NCBI GenBank assembly: GCA_023663915.1
Contig: JAMPGN010000107.1
Span: 1-13,701 of the forward strand
Direction: 5' to 3'
DNA length: 13,701 nt
Source: Eubacterium sp.
GTDB lineage: Bacteria; Bacillota_A; Clostridia; Lachnospirales; Lachnospiraceae
Below the pieces are notes generated by a model, which was not told where the DNA came from, did not search any database, and saw only the letters and a program-made list of their open reading frames with translations. The position numbers and the translations under genes were made by a program. The stretch's first letter is position 1. Each line of letters begins with the position of its first letter. This document shows, piece after piece, positions 5,654-12,733 of the stretch.

Positions 5654-7345
5654 CTATACTTCCATAATGATCGGTAGGATCATCGGACGTCTCTTGGTCT
5701 TCCTCCATACAAAATCACTCAGTATGTCCTTGATCGTGGATTTTAACTTGCCCCAGTCGGTCTTACCCTTTCCAAGACATCCCAGCACCGCATCATGCAC
5801 GAGCAGTCTTGCCTCGTCTAGAAGCTCATCTGACTCTTTTACATAAACAAAACCTCGCGATACGATATCGGGACCGGAAACCAGTTGATCGCTGTAGGAG
5901 TCAAGCGCCAACACCACAATCATGATACCATCTTCCGCCAGATGCTGTCTGTCACGCAGTACGACATTTCCCACATCCCCGACGCCGAGGCCATCCACGA
6001 GAATCGCGCCCACAGGAACTTTACCCGTTACTTCCGCCGTTTCCTCATCCATTTCCAGCACATCACCCGACTGCATCATAAAGATCTGCTCTTTCGGAAT
6101 ACCTAGTTCTTCCGCAATCTTCGCCTGCGCCTTTCTATGTTTATACTCCCCATGAATCGGGATCGCATATTTCGGTTTCACGAGGCTGTATATCAGTTTG
6201 ATTTCCTCCTGGCAGGCATGTCCCGACACATGTACATCCTGGAATATCACGTCTGCCCCCTTCATCTGCAGCTCATTGATGACGTTGGTAACTGCCTTCT
6301 CGTTACCCGGTATCGGATGTGACGAGAAGATTACCGTATCTCCCGGCAGAATGGAAATCTTCTTGTGGTTATCACTCGCCATACGGCTTAACGCCGCCAT
6401 GCTCTCCCCCTGGCTACCTGTGGTAATAATGACCGTCTTATCATTCGGATAATTCTTCAACTGTTCTATATCGATCAGGGTATTCTCCGGAATATGCAGG
6501 CATTCTAATGCGGACGCAGTCTCGATGATATTGACCATGCTTCTGCCTTCCACCACCACTTTTCTACCAGATTTATACGCCGAATTAATGATCTGCTGCA
6601 CGCGATCCACATTCGATGCAAAAGTCGCAATAATAATTCTCGTGTCCTTGTGTTCCGCAAAAAGGCTGTCAAAAGTCCGCCCTACCGTCTTCTCGGAAGG
6701 CGTAAAACCAAGCCGCTCCGCATTGGTGGAATCGCACATCAATGCGAGGACTCCCCGCCGGCCGATCTCCGCAAATCTCTGTAAGTCAATGGCATCACCA
6801 AACACCGGCGTATAATCGACCTTAAAGTCCCCCGTGTGTACCACCACACCTGCCGGCGAATAAATAGCAAGCGCAGCCGCATCTACGATACTATGGTTTG
6901 TCTTGATAAACTCAACCCGGAAATGCCCCATATTAAGCGATTGTCCGAATTTGATCACTTTCCGTTTCGTGGTACCAAGCAGGTCATGCTCTCCTAACTT
7001 ATTCTCGATAATTCCCATCGTCAGCCTTGTGGCATAGATCGGAACATTCAGTTCTTTTAAAACATACGGCAATGCGCCGATATGGTCTTCATGTCCATGC
7101 GTGATAACAAATCCCTTTACTTTGTCCGCATTCTCTTTCAAATAGGTAATATCCGGAATCACCAGGTCAATTCCTAACATTTCATCTTCCGGAAAAGAAA
7201 GTCCACAGTCTACTACGATGATACTGTCATCATACTCAAAGGCAGTAATATTAAGCCCAATCTGCTCCAAACCGCCTAATGGGATTACTTTCAGCTTCCC
7301 CGCTGATCTTCCCTCTTCAATTTTGCTCAAATAAATATCCTCCAT
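5654..7345 (-). CDS. rnj: ribonuclease J
   Basis: A 563-residue metallo-beta-lactamase/beta-CASP nuclease, the usual length for RNase J. It degrades and matures RNA by 5'-to-3' exonuclease and endonuclease activity in the cytoplasm. Visible motifs are LGGLEQIGLN (23-32), the zinc-binding HGHEDHIGA (83-91), H151 (TNHS), TGDFK with D173, CDSTNAE (204-210), the beta-CASP region, and later HVSGH and PIHGEYKH. The C-terminal dimerisation domain is present to the end. The ATG at 7345 overlaps the stop of the DUF1292 gene by one base but has no ribosome site. A TTG at 7330 has GGAGG eight bases before it and may be the true start, removing five residues. Only one paralogue is in the window, so J1 versus J2 cannot be decided. 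All zinc ligands are intact, so it should be catalytically active. Confidence 0.95.
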   Translation of the reverse strand: MEDIYLSKIEEGRSAGKLKVIPLGGLEQIGLNITAFEYDDSIIVVDCGLSFPEDEMLGIDLVIPDITYLKENADKVKGFVITHGHEDHIGALPYVLKELNVPIYATRLTMGIIENKLGEHDLLGTTKRKVIKFGQSLNMGHFRVEFIKTNHSIVDAAALAIYSPAGVVVHTGDFKVDYTPVFGDAIDLQRFAEIGRRGVLALMCDSTNAERLGFTPSEKTVGRTFDSLFAEHKDTRIIIATFASNVDRVQQIINSAYKSGRKVVVEGRSMVNIIETASALECLHIPENTLIDIEQLKNYPNDKTVIITTGSQGESMAALSRMASDNHKKISILPGDTVIFSSHPIPGNEKAVTNVINELQMKGADVIFQDVHVSGHACQEEIKLIYSLVKPKYAIPIHGEYKHRKAQAKIAEELGIPKEQIFMMQSGDVLEMDEETAEVTGKVPVGAILVDGLGVGDVGNVVLRDRQHLAEDGIMIVVLALDSYSDQLVSGPDIVSRGFVYVKESDELLDEARLLVHDAVLGCLGKGKTDWGKLKSTIKDILSDFVWRKTKRRPMILPIIMEV

Positions 7346-7599
7346 TACAATAATTTCACGTCGTCCAACATATTATCAAATACAGCCGCCACTGCATTTA
7401 GTTCCTCATCGTCTGTTACGATTTCATATACTGCTTCCGTCTCCTCAAGAGCGGAAGTATCTTTGAGAATCAGCGCTTCGCCGTCGCCCTCCTCGGAGTC
7501 CGTCACCAGAATGTAGTCGATGCCGCCTAGCCTGGTCTGCTCTAAAACATAGAACCGGACGGGTTCTTCTCCCTCCGGTGTAAAAAGAATCTTCTCCAT
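7345..7599 (-). CDS. DUF1292 family protein (YrzB-like)
   Basis: An 84-residue acidic protein matching the DUF1292 family: an opening ILFTPEGEEPVRFYVLEQTRLGGIDYILV, then DSEEGDGEALILKD and an acidic EIVTDDEELNAVAAVFD ending. The molecular role of this family is not established. Its gene is conserved between ruvX and downstream genes in many Firmicutes, including B. subtilis (yrzB beside yrrK). Its ATG immediately follows the ruvX stop codon and its own stop overlaps the first base of the RNase J ATG, so translation of the three genes is probably coupled. GGAG lies in the ruvX 3' end, nine bases upstream of the start. Confidence 0.88.
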   Translation of the reverse strand: MEKILFTPEGEEPVRFYVLEQTRLGGIDYILVTDSEEGDGEALILKDTSALEETEAVYEIVTDDEELNAVAAVFDNMLDDVKLL

Positions 7600-8055
7600 T
7601 TACTCTTTCTCCTCATCTGCGTTATCACGCAAACTATCTGCGCGGTAATCCAGATACCCCTGTAAAATGAAAGTCGCCGCGATCTTATCCACATACTCCT
7701 TGCGGTGTTCCCTGCGGATACCGGCTTCCATCATCACTTTATCCGCCGCTACTGTCGTAAGCCTCTCATCCCACATGACCACCGGCAGCCCCGTTCTTCT
7801 CTCTAACTTGTCCCGAAATTCCAGCGACAGTTGCGCCCTGTCGCCTATCGTATCGTTCATATTCTTCGGCAGCCCTAGTACGATCTCGGACACCTCATAT
7901 TCCACAATTAATTCCTCGATGCGCGCCAACGTCCGCCTCAGCTTATTCTCGTCTTTCCTTCTGATAATCTCAATTCCCTGCGCCGTAATAAGAAGCGGAT
8001 CGCTGACCGCTACGCCGACGGTCTTAGAACCGAAATCCAACCCCATGATCCTCAT
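7600..8055 (-). CDS. ruvX: RuvX/YqgF family putative Holliday junction resolvase
   Basis: A 151-residue RNase H-fold protein of the YqgF family. It shows [17 protein letters not shown] (4-20, with acidic D7), [13 protein letters not shown] (59-71), MWDERLTT (94-101, with E97) and [16 protein letters not shown] (121-136, with D123). These three acidic positions match the metal-binding triad of the family. Members are linked to Holliday junction resolution and, in E. coli, to 5' maturation of pre-16S rRNA; with RNase J and RsmE nearby an rRNA role is attractive but unproven. The gene follows ireB by 13 bases. The ribosome site (GGCGGT) is weak, suggesting coupling to ireB. A second in-frame ATG at 8046 is a less likely start. 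Confidence 0.93.
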   Translation of the reverse strand: MRIMGLDFGSKTVGVAVSDPLLITAQGIEIIRRKDENKLRRTLARIEELIVEYEVSEIVLGLPKNMNDTIGDRAQLSLEFRDKLERRTGLPVVMWDERLTTVAADKVMMEAGIRREHRKEYVDKIAATFILQGYLDYRADSLRDNADEEKE

Positions 8056-8068
8056 ACCGTTACCGCCA

Positions 8069-8335
8069 TTATTTATTCAGGGAATTTTTGATGTACTCCA
8101 CCAGCATCTCTTCCACCAGCTCATCTCGCTCAACCTTCATGATCAGGCTGCGCGCACTCTTATGACTGGTAATGTAAGTCGGATCGCCGGACATGATGTA
8201 TCCTACGATCTGGTTCACCGGATTGTACCCCTTCTCTGTCAGTGCCTCGTATACCGTGGAGAGCACAAGCTTCACTCCCGTCTCAGCTCCCCCTTCCACT
8301 GCAAAAAATTGTGTGTTCTCTAAATCATGCTGCAT
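8069..8335 (-). CDS. ireB: IreB family regulatory phosphoprotein
   Basis: An 88-residue protein with the highly conserved UPF0297/IreB core: [39 protein letters not shown] at 24-62, then a basic-acidic helix [19 protein letters not shown]. In Enterococcus faecalis, IreB is phosphorylated on N-terminal threonines by the PASTA kinase IreK and lowers cephalosporin resistance. The N-terminus here has a single threonine (T8) as candidate site. No kinase gene is in the window. This is the first gene after the promoter at 8389-8417 and heads the IreB-RuvX-DUF1292 trio common in Firmicutes; alaS, often found upstream in such clusters, is replaced here by mtaB. Confidence 0.94.
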   Translation of the reverse strand: MQHDLENTQFFAVEGGAETGVKLVLSTVYEALTEKGYNPVNQIVGYIMSGDPTYITSHKSARSLIMKVERDELVEEMLVEYIKNSLNK

Positions 8336-8388
8336 TGTTTCACGCCCTTATCCATTGTCAGATTTTTGATATTACCCCTATTATTACC

Positions 8389-8417
8389 ATAATACCCTAT
8401 CGCCACACAAAATTCAA
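8389..8417 (-). promoter_or_regulatory. sigma-A promoter of the ireB operon
   Basis: On the minus strand, TTGAAT (8417-8412) is separated by 17 bp from TATTAT (8394-8389). The -35 box directly abuts the mtaB stop codon. Transcription would begin near 8382, leaving a leader of about 46 nt before the ireB ATG. Confidence 0.7.
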
Positions 8418-9797
8418 TCATTTTAAAATCATGGTGTCCTCATTCAGAAAACCTTCTATCGTTCCTTTTAGGATCTGGTTGCACAGATTTTCCGCTCCCT
8501 CAGTTCTCTTAGCTGCTTTCACATACTGCGGCGTGTGGCCAACCCAGTAAAATTCCCCGTCTATTTCCTTTTTTTCTTCAAAAAGCACTTCCGCCTCTGT
8601 TCCGATGCGCCTTGTGCGGTAGTCGTGGGACATCTGCCGTTCCGCCTCCATCAAAAGGGCGCTGCGCCTGCTCTTCTGTGCCTCCGTAAGCTGCTTGTCC
8701 ATGGATGCCGCCGCTGTCCCCTGTCTTCTGGAATACTTAAAAATATGCATCTCATAGAAATGAACCTTGCGCACAAACTCTTCCGTAGTCCGAAACTCCT
8801 CCTCGGTCTCTCCGGGGAATCCCACGATAACATCCGTAGTAATCGCCGGGTCGGAATAATATTTCCGTAGCAATTCTGTTGTCCGAAAGTATTCCCCTGT
8901 GTCGTAACGTCTATTCATTCTTTTTAAAACCGAATCGCATCCGCTCTGCAGGGACAGATGAAAATGCGGGCAGATTTTATGCATCGCGCTGATACGCCCT
9001 GCGAACTCTTCCGTCACGATGCGCGGCTCTAAAGATCCCAGACGGATTCTTTTAAGACCGTCTATAGAATGTAATTCGCCAAGCAGCCGAAGCAGCTCCG
9101 GATTACCTCTGTCAATCCCGTAAGAACTGATATGAATGCCTGTCAGCACGATCTCCTGGTATCCCGCCTGCACGATGCCCTTCACTTCATTCAGAATATC
9201 CTCCTCTTTCCGGCTTCTGACCTTGCCTCTGGCGTACGGAATGATGCAGTAGGAACAAAACTGGTTACAGCCATCCTGAATTTTAATATATGCCCTGGTA
9301 TGCTCTGCGGTCTTCGTCAAGGTCATTTCTTCGTATTCATCCGTGTGGTTGATATCGATGATCTCCGTTACGGTCTCTCTCTCCCGCCGTGCGCGACCTT
9401 CCCCGGCTACCGCGTCCGTCCCGCTCCGTTCTTCCATCTTCTCACGATCCTTTTGCGCAAGGTACTCTTCCAATATAGGGATCAAGTCTTTCTTGCGGTT
9501 ATTGCCGATCGCAAGGTCGATCGCATCATCTTTTCTGACGGATTCTTCCCCCGTCTGCACATAACATCCGACCGCAACGACCACTGCATCGGGGTTATTT
9601 TTCCTCGCGCGATGGATCATCTGTCTGCTCTTTCTGTCTGCAATGTTGGTAACGGTGCATGTATTGATAATATAGATATCGGCTGCTTCATCAAAAGGTA
9701 CAATTTTGTAGCCTTTTTCCTGTAAACTTTGTTGCATAACGTCCATCTCGTATCCGTTTACCTTACAGCCCAGATTATGTAATGCTACACTTTTCAT
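8418..9797 (-). CDS. mtaB: tRNA (N6-threonylcarbamoyladenosine-37 C2)-methylthiotransferase MtaB
   Basis: A 459-residue radical-SAM methylthiotransferase. The N-terminal UPF0004 domain has three conserved cysteines (C11 in LGCKVN, C47 in NTCTVT, C78 in VGCYVQ) that hold one [4Fe-4S] cluster. The radical-SAM motif is C177-x3-C181-x2-C184 (GCNQFCSYC), followed by IPYARGKVRSR. A TRAM-like C-terminal domain is suggested by GTEAEVLFEE. Opening with LGCKVNGYE, rather than the GCQMN form typical of MiaB, places it with B. subtilis YqeV (MtaB), which makes ms2t6A37 in tRNAs reading ANN codons. A polar, charged linker lies at about 113-150. The ATG at 9797 is preceded by GGAG at six to seven bases. 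It is divergent from the HPr-like gene and followed immediately by the ireB promoter. Confidence 0.94.
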   Translation of the reverse strand: MKSVALHNLGCKVNGYEMDVMQQSLQEKGYKIVPFDEAADIYIINTCTVTNIADRKSRQMIHRARKNNPDAVVVAVGCYVQTGEESVRKDDAIDLAIGNNRKKDLIPILEEYLAQKDREKMEERSGTDAVAGEGRARRERETVTEIIDINHTDEYEEMTLTKTAEHTRAYIKIQDGCNQFCSYCIIPYARGKVRSRKEEDILNEVKGIVQAGYQEIVLTGIHISSYGIDRGNPELLRLLGELHSIDGLKRIRLGSLEPRIVTEEFAGRISAMHKICPHFHLSLQSGCDSVLKRMNRRYDTGEYFRTTELLRKYYSDPAITTDVIVGFPGETEEEFRTTEEFVRKVHFYEMHIFKYSRRQGTAAASMDKQLTEAQKSRRSALLMEAERQMSHDYRTRRIGTEAEVLFEEKKEIDGEFYWVGHTPQYVKAAKRTEGAENLCNQILKGTIEGFLNEDTMILK

Positions 9798-9821
9798 AGT
9801 AATCTCCGCTTTTTTTGTATT

Positions 9822-9849
9822 GTTTTATCATTGACTTTTATCTTTTCAA
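9822..9849 (-). promoter_or_regulatory. possible mtaB promoter, overlapping the divergent promoter
   Basis: On the minus strand, TTGAAA (9849-9844) is separated by 16 bp from TAAAAC (9827-9822), with an upstream TGA giving a partial extended -10. The boxes interleave with the plus-strand promoter at 9831-9859, so the two polymerases could not bind together. The -10 match is only four of six. Confidence 0.4.
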
Positions 9850-9859
9850 CCTTTAGTAT
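9831..9859 (+). promoter_or_regulatory. sigma-A promoter of the HPr-like gene
   Basis: TTGACT (9831-9836), a 17-bp spacer, then TAGTAT (9854-9859). The start would be near 9866, giving a short leader of under 30 nt with AAAAGGAGG at 9875-9883, ten bases before the ATG at 9894. Confidence 0.7.
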
Positions 9860-9893
9860 GAAGGTATGAAATCCAAAAGGAGGTAAATCTTAA

Positions 9894-10124
9894 ATGAAAA
9901 CAGTACAGATTTCTTTAAATTCGATTGATAAGGTTAAATCTTTTGTAAACGATATTACAAAATTTGATTACGACTTCGATTTGGTATCCGGCAGATATGT
10001 GATCGATGCAAAATCTATCATGGGAATCTTCAGCTTAGATTTATCCAAGCCGATCGACTTGAATATTCACACTGAAGACGGCAGCGACGAAGTTCTTGCA
10101 GCTTTAAAGCCGTATCTCATATAA
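9894..10124 (+). CDS. HPr-like protein lacking the active-site histidine
   Basis: A 76-residue small protein with HPr fold features. The regulatory-serine region DAKSIMGIFSLDLSKPIDLNI (38-58) matches HPr/Crh closely, with S41 at the position of HPr Ser46, and the C-terminus fits the last HPr strand and helix. The N-terminal loop that should read G-x-H-A-R-P-A is absent: residues 9-14 are NSIDKV, a few residues shorter than HPr. It therefore cannot carry phosphate from PEP in the sugar phosphotransferase system. Like Crh it might be phosphorylated on the serine by HPr kinase and act in catabolite control, which is inference. It is monocistronic, with a strong promoter, AAAAGGAGG ribosome site and strong terminator, and is the only plus-strand gene in the window. 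Confidence 0.85.
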   Translation: MKTVQISLNSIDKVKSFVNDITKFDYDFDLVSGRYVIDAKSIMGIFSLDLSKPIDLNIHTEDGSDEVLAALKPYLI

Positions 10125-10160
10125 GACAGTCGTACCTATACTTATCATACTAAGAGACAG

Positions 10161-10184
10161 GAGAATGCCAGTAGCGGCATTCTC
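10161..10184 (+). other. 9-bp perfect hairpin after the HPr-like gene
   Basis: GAGAATGCC, loop AGTAGC, GGCATTCTC. No T-run follows on either strand. It lies between the HPr-like stop codon and the terminator at 10198-10242 and could protect the 3' end of the mRNA. Confidence 0.5.
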
Positions 10185-10197
10185 TCATACAAAATTT

Positions 10198-10242
10198 AGA
10201 GTTTCTTAGATAGCGTTTTTTGCTATCTTAGAAACTCTTTTT
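10198..10242 (+). terminator. terminator of the HPr-like gene, probably bidirectional
   Basis: A 17-bp inverted repeat (10198-10214 and 10222-10238) with one central T-T mismatch and a 7-nt loop, followed by TTTTT (10238-10242) on the plus strand. On the minus strand the stem is followed by AAATTTTG, so it may also stop transcripts arriving from thiI. It lies between two convergent genes. Confidence 0.85.
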
Positions 10243-10244
10243 GT

Positions 10245-10262
10245 AAACGAGCTTGCTCGTTT
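10245..10262 (-). terminator. short hairpin directly after thiI, related to the repeat's second hairpin
   Basis: AAACGAGC/GCTCGTTT is a perfect 8-bp inverted repeat starting two bases beyond the thiI stop codon. The stem is the same as that of the terminator-like hairpin in repeat copy B (13609-13627). On the minus strand it is followed by ACAAAAAG rather than T, and on the plus strand by TGTTACC, so it is a weak terminator on its own. Confidence 0.4.
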
Positions 10263-10264
10263 TG

Positions 10265-11443
10265 TTACCTTACAATAATTACCTCATCCGTATCCAGCGC
10301 TGTCTGCACCAGCTCCTCAATCTTCTCGTCCAGATTATGCTCATGTTTCCGGATAATATTCAGATTCGGCTTCGTCACCGGATGCTTCGCCACGAAGATC
10401 GTGCAGCAGTCCTCAAACGGCTGGATAGACGTCTCGTAAGTATCAATCTTCTCAGATATATCCACAATCTCCATCTTATCAAATCCAATAAGCGGCCGAT
10501 AGACCGGCAGTTCGCACACTTCATTGGTCGCCATCAGACTGTGCATCGTCTGAGATGCCACCTGCCCAATACTCTCTCCTGTAATCAATCCGAGACATTC
10601 CGTCTCTTTCGCAATATGTTCTGCAATACGCATCATATACCGGCGCATGATGATCGTCAGCTCATCGTGGGGGCATTTATCGTAGATATACAACTGTATG
10701 TCCGTGAAGTTGATAACATGGAGATAGATCGGTCCTGTGTAAGCCGCCACTTTCCTCGCCAGATCGACTACTTTCTGTTTCGCGCGCTCGCTTGTATACG
10801 GGGGCGCATGGAAATATACTGCATCGATTTTCACGCCTCTCTTGGCAATCATCCAGCCGGCGACCGGCGAGTCAATACCGCCGGACAGAAGCAGCATCGC
10901 CTTGCCGCCCGTGCCCACCGGCATGCCACCGGGCCCCGGAATGATCTCGGAATAAATATAGATTTTATCGCGCACCTCCACATTAAGCATGATATCCGGC
11001 TTGTGCACGTCCACACGCATTTCCGGATAGGCATCGAGTATCATCCCGCCTAACTCCGTGTTCATCTCCATGGAATTTAGGGGATAATTCTTTCTGGCGC
11101 GGCGTGCCACCACCTTGAATGTCTTATTTTTGTCGGGGTATACTTCGTTAATATACTCGACGATCGTCCTGCCGAGCTTCTCAAATCCTTCATCTTCCAC
11201 GTATACCATTGGACAGATACCCGATATGCCGAACACTTTCTGAAGTCCCGCCACCGTTTCTTCATAATCGAAATCGGAAACCGCATCTACATAGATACGT
11301 CCGTCTGTCTTGCGCACGGCAAACTCGCCCTCGCATTTTTTTAAAGCATATTTGATCTGCTGTACCAGCGCATTTTCAAACAGATAACGATTCTTGCCTT
11401 TCACGCCGATCTCCGCATATTTTATCAGAAAAGCCGTAAACAT
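10265..11443 (-). CDS. thiI: tRNA 4-thiouridine synthase ThiI (without rhodanese domain)
   Basis: A 392-residue cytoplasmic enzyme that adenylates and thiolates U8 of tRNAs, in some species also supplying sulfur for thiamine. The N-terminal ferredoxin-like/THUMP region runs to about residue 165 (AEIGVKGKNRYLFE at 10-23, FKVVARRARKNYPLNS). The PP-loop ATPase motif LLLSGGIDSP is at 184-193, and C346-C347 in FEDCCTIF correspond to the region of the catalytic Cys344 of E. coli ThiI. The E. coli rhodanese domain is missing, as in B. subtilis, where a dedicated desulfurase (NifZ) hands sulfur over directly. The gene upstream is such a desulfurase. The start is ATG 11443, six bases after GGAGG; the ATG at 11449 touches the ribosome site. 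Confidence 0.95.
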   Translation of the reverse strand: MFTAFLIKYAEIGVKGKNRYLFENALVQQIKYALKKCEGEFAVRKTDGRIYVDAVSDFDYEETVAGLQKVFGISGICPMVYVEDEGFEKLGRTIVEYINEVYPDKNKTFKVVARRARKNYPLNSMEMNTELGGMILDAYPEMRVDVHKPDIMLNVEVRDKIYIYSEIIPGPGGMPVGTGGKAMLLLSGGIDSPVAGWMIAKRGVKIDAVYFHAPPYTSERAKQKVVDLARKVAAYTGPIYLHVINFTDIQLYIYDKCPHDELTIIMRRYMMRIAEHIAKETECLGLITGESIGQVASQTMHSLMATNEVCELPVYRPLIGFDKMEIVDISEKIDTYETSIQPFEDCCTIFVAKHPVTKPNLNIIRKHEHNLDEKIEELVQTALDTDEVIIVR

Positions 11444-11449
11444 ATTCAT

Positions 11450-11454
11450 CCTCC
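11450..11454 (-). promoter_or_regulatory. ribosome binding site that fixes the thiI start
   Basis: GGAGG with six bases to ATG 11443 and none to ATG 11449, so the downstream ATG is the likely start. It lies immediately before the desulfurase stop codon in sequence order, which also favours translational coupling. Confidence 0.75.
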
Positions 11455-11455
11455 G

Positions 11456-12610
11456 TCAGTGTCTCACATATCTTCTCAGCATCGGAATCACTTCACCCAA
11501 TGCCTGTATAGTATACTGGATTTCCTCCGCAGTTGTAAAGACTGAAATGCTAAAGCGAATCGTGGAATCGAGTAGTTCCCGCTCTACGCCGATCGCCTTG
11601 AGCGTCGCTGATGTCTGGGGTTTATTGGAAGCGCAAGCACTCCCTGCGGATACATAGATTCCTTTCTCTTCCAAGGCATGAAGCAAAACCTCACTCTTTA
11701 CTCCCCGTACCGACAGGCTTACGATATGCGCCGCACCTTCCCTGCCCGGACAACCGTTGACTTTGACATCCTTTATTTTCTCCACACCATCAATCAACAT
11801 CTTGCGCAGCCCATACATTCTGTTCATGTCACTATCGAGATTTTCATAGACCATCTCCGCTGCCTTGGCAAGTCCGGCAATTCCTGGGACATTCTCTGTA
11901 CCCGAACGCATCCCCTTCTGCTGGCCACCGCCGTAAATGATCGGATTGACCTTAGCGCCTTCTCTTAGATAGAGGAAGCCGACTCCTTTCGGTCCGTGAA
12001 TCTTATGTCCGCTGACAGACAGCATATCCACATGCATCCTAGAAGGATAGAGGCGGAATTTACCGAATCCCTGCACCGCATCCACATGGAAAAGCGTTTG
12101 CGGGTTTATCTGTTTAATCAATGCCCCCGCCTCGGCAATCGGTTCAACCGTTCCAATCTCGTTGTTGGTATGCATGATAGATACCAGAATCGTATCCGGT
12201 CTGATCGCGCGTTCTAGATCAGACAGCGAAATCCTTCCGCTATGGTCTACCGGAAGATAAGTCACCCGAAACCCTTGATTCTCCAGATACGCCATCGGCT
12301 GTAAGACCGCCGGATGCTCAATTCTCGTCGTGATCAGATGTCTTCCTCTTCTATGATTCGCCATCGCTGTACCAATCAGCGCAATATTGTCAGATTCCGT
12401 ACCACCGGAAGTAAACAAAATTTCTTTCTCATTTCCTTTTAATATTTTTGCCAGCGTTTCCCTGGCGTATCTTACGTACCGTTCCGCCTCCACTCCCTTA
12501 TGGTGCATACTGGAAGGATTTCCATAATCCTCGCACATAATTCTATGCATCAACTGCGCAACTTCGTCAAAACAGCGGGTGGTTGCAGAATTGTCTAAAT
12601 ACACTTCCAT
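11456..12610 (-). CDS. cysteine desulfurase, NifS/NifZ type, sulfur donor for ThiI
   Basis: A 384-residue PLP enzyme that takes sulfur from L-cysteine as a persulfide. Visible are VYLDNSATTR (3-12), TSGGTESDN (67-75), H99 (RIEHPAV) stacking on PLP, HVDAVQ with D177, the PLP lysine K203 in SVSGHKIHGPKG, and the persulfide cysteine C326 in SAGSACASNK. The gene lies just upstream of thiI with about a dozen bases between stop and start, the same pairing as nifZ-thiI in B. subtilis, so supply of sulfur for tRNA s4U8 is the likely main job. A role in Fe-S assembly (IscS-like) is possible, as no isc or suf genes are here. ATG 12610 is chosen by AAAGGA nine bases upstream; the frame is open 29 codons further without a ribosome site. 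Confidence 0.94.
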   Translation of the reverse strand: MEVYLDNSATTRCFDEVAQLMHRIMCEDYGNPSSMHHKGVEAERYVRYARETLAKILKGNEKEILFTSGGTESDNIALIGTAMANHRRGRHLITTRIEHPAVLQPMAYLENQGFRVTYLPVDHSGRISLSDLERAIRPDTILVSIMHTNNEIGTVEPIAEAGALIKQINPQTLFHVDAVQGFGKFRLYPSRMHVDMLSVSGHKIHGPKGVGFLYLREGAKVNPIIYGGGQQKGMRSGTENVPGIAGLAKAAEMVYENLDSDMNRMYGLRKMLIDGVEKIKDVKVNGCPGREGAAHIVSLSVRGVKSEVLLHALEEKGIYVSAGSACASNKPQTSATLKAIGVERELLDSTIRFSISVFTTAEEIQYTIQALGEVIPMLRRYVRH

Positions 12611-12619
12611 TGTTGTCAT

Positions 12620-12625
12620 TCCTTT
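12620..12625 (-). promoter_or_regulatory. ribosome binding site that fixes the desulfurase start
   Basis: AAAGGA with nine bases to ATG 12610. The protein then opens directly with the conserved LDNSATT segment. The longer frame to 12697 gives a 29-residue extension unlike the family. Confidence 0.75.
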
Positions 12626-12733
12626 CTCTTGACTTATCGTTCGCGGAAGTTTCTGTTTTAGCGCTTTTTCTATTTGAAAAAAACATCCTTTATGCATAAA
12701 ACAGACTCTAGCTTCATACCTTATAATATGTTG

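Noticed and set aside
8389..8417. Treating mtaB and the ireB group as one operon only
   Set aside because: A well-spaced promoter abuts the mtaB stop codon, so the ireB group can be transcribed independently. Read-through from mtaB is still possible, as no terminator was seen.
9894..10124. Calling the plus-strand gene a PTS phosphocarrier (ptsH)
   Set aside because: The phosphorylatable histidine and its surrounding loop are missing, so phosphocarrier activity is not supported.
12652..12705. Inverted repeat TCTGTTTTA/TAAAACAGA between rsmE and the desulfurase gene
   Set aside because: The arms are 9 bases of A/T-rich sequence separated by 36 bases with no T-run. It is too weak to call a terminator or operator.
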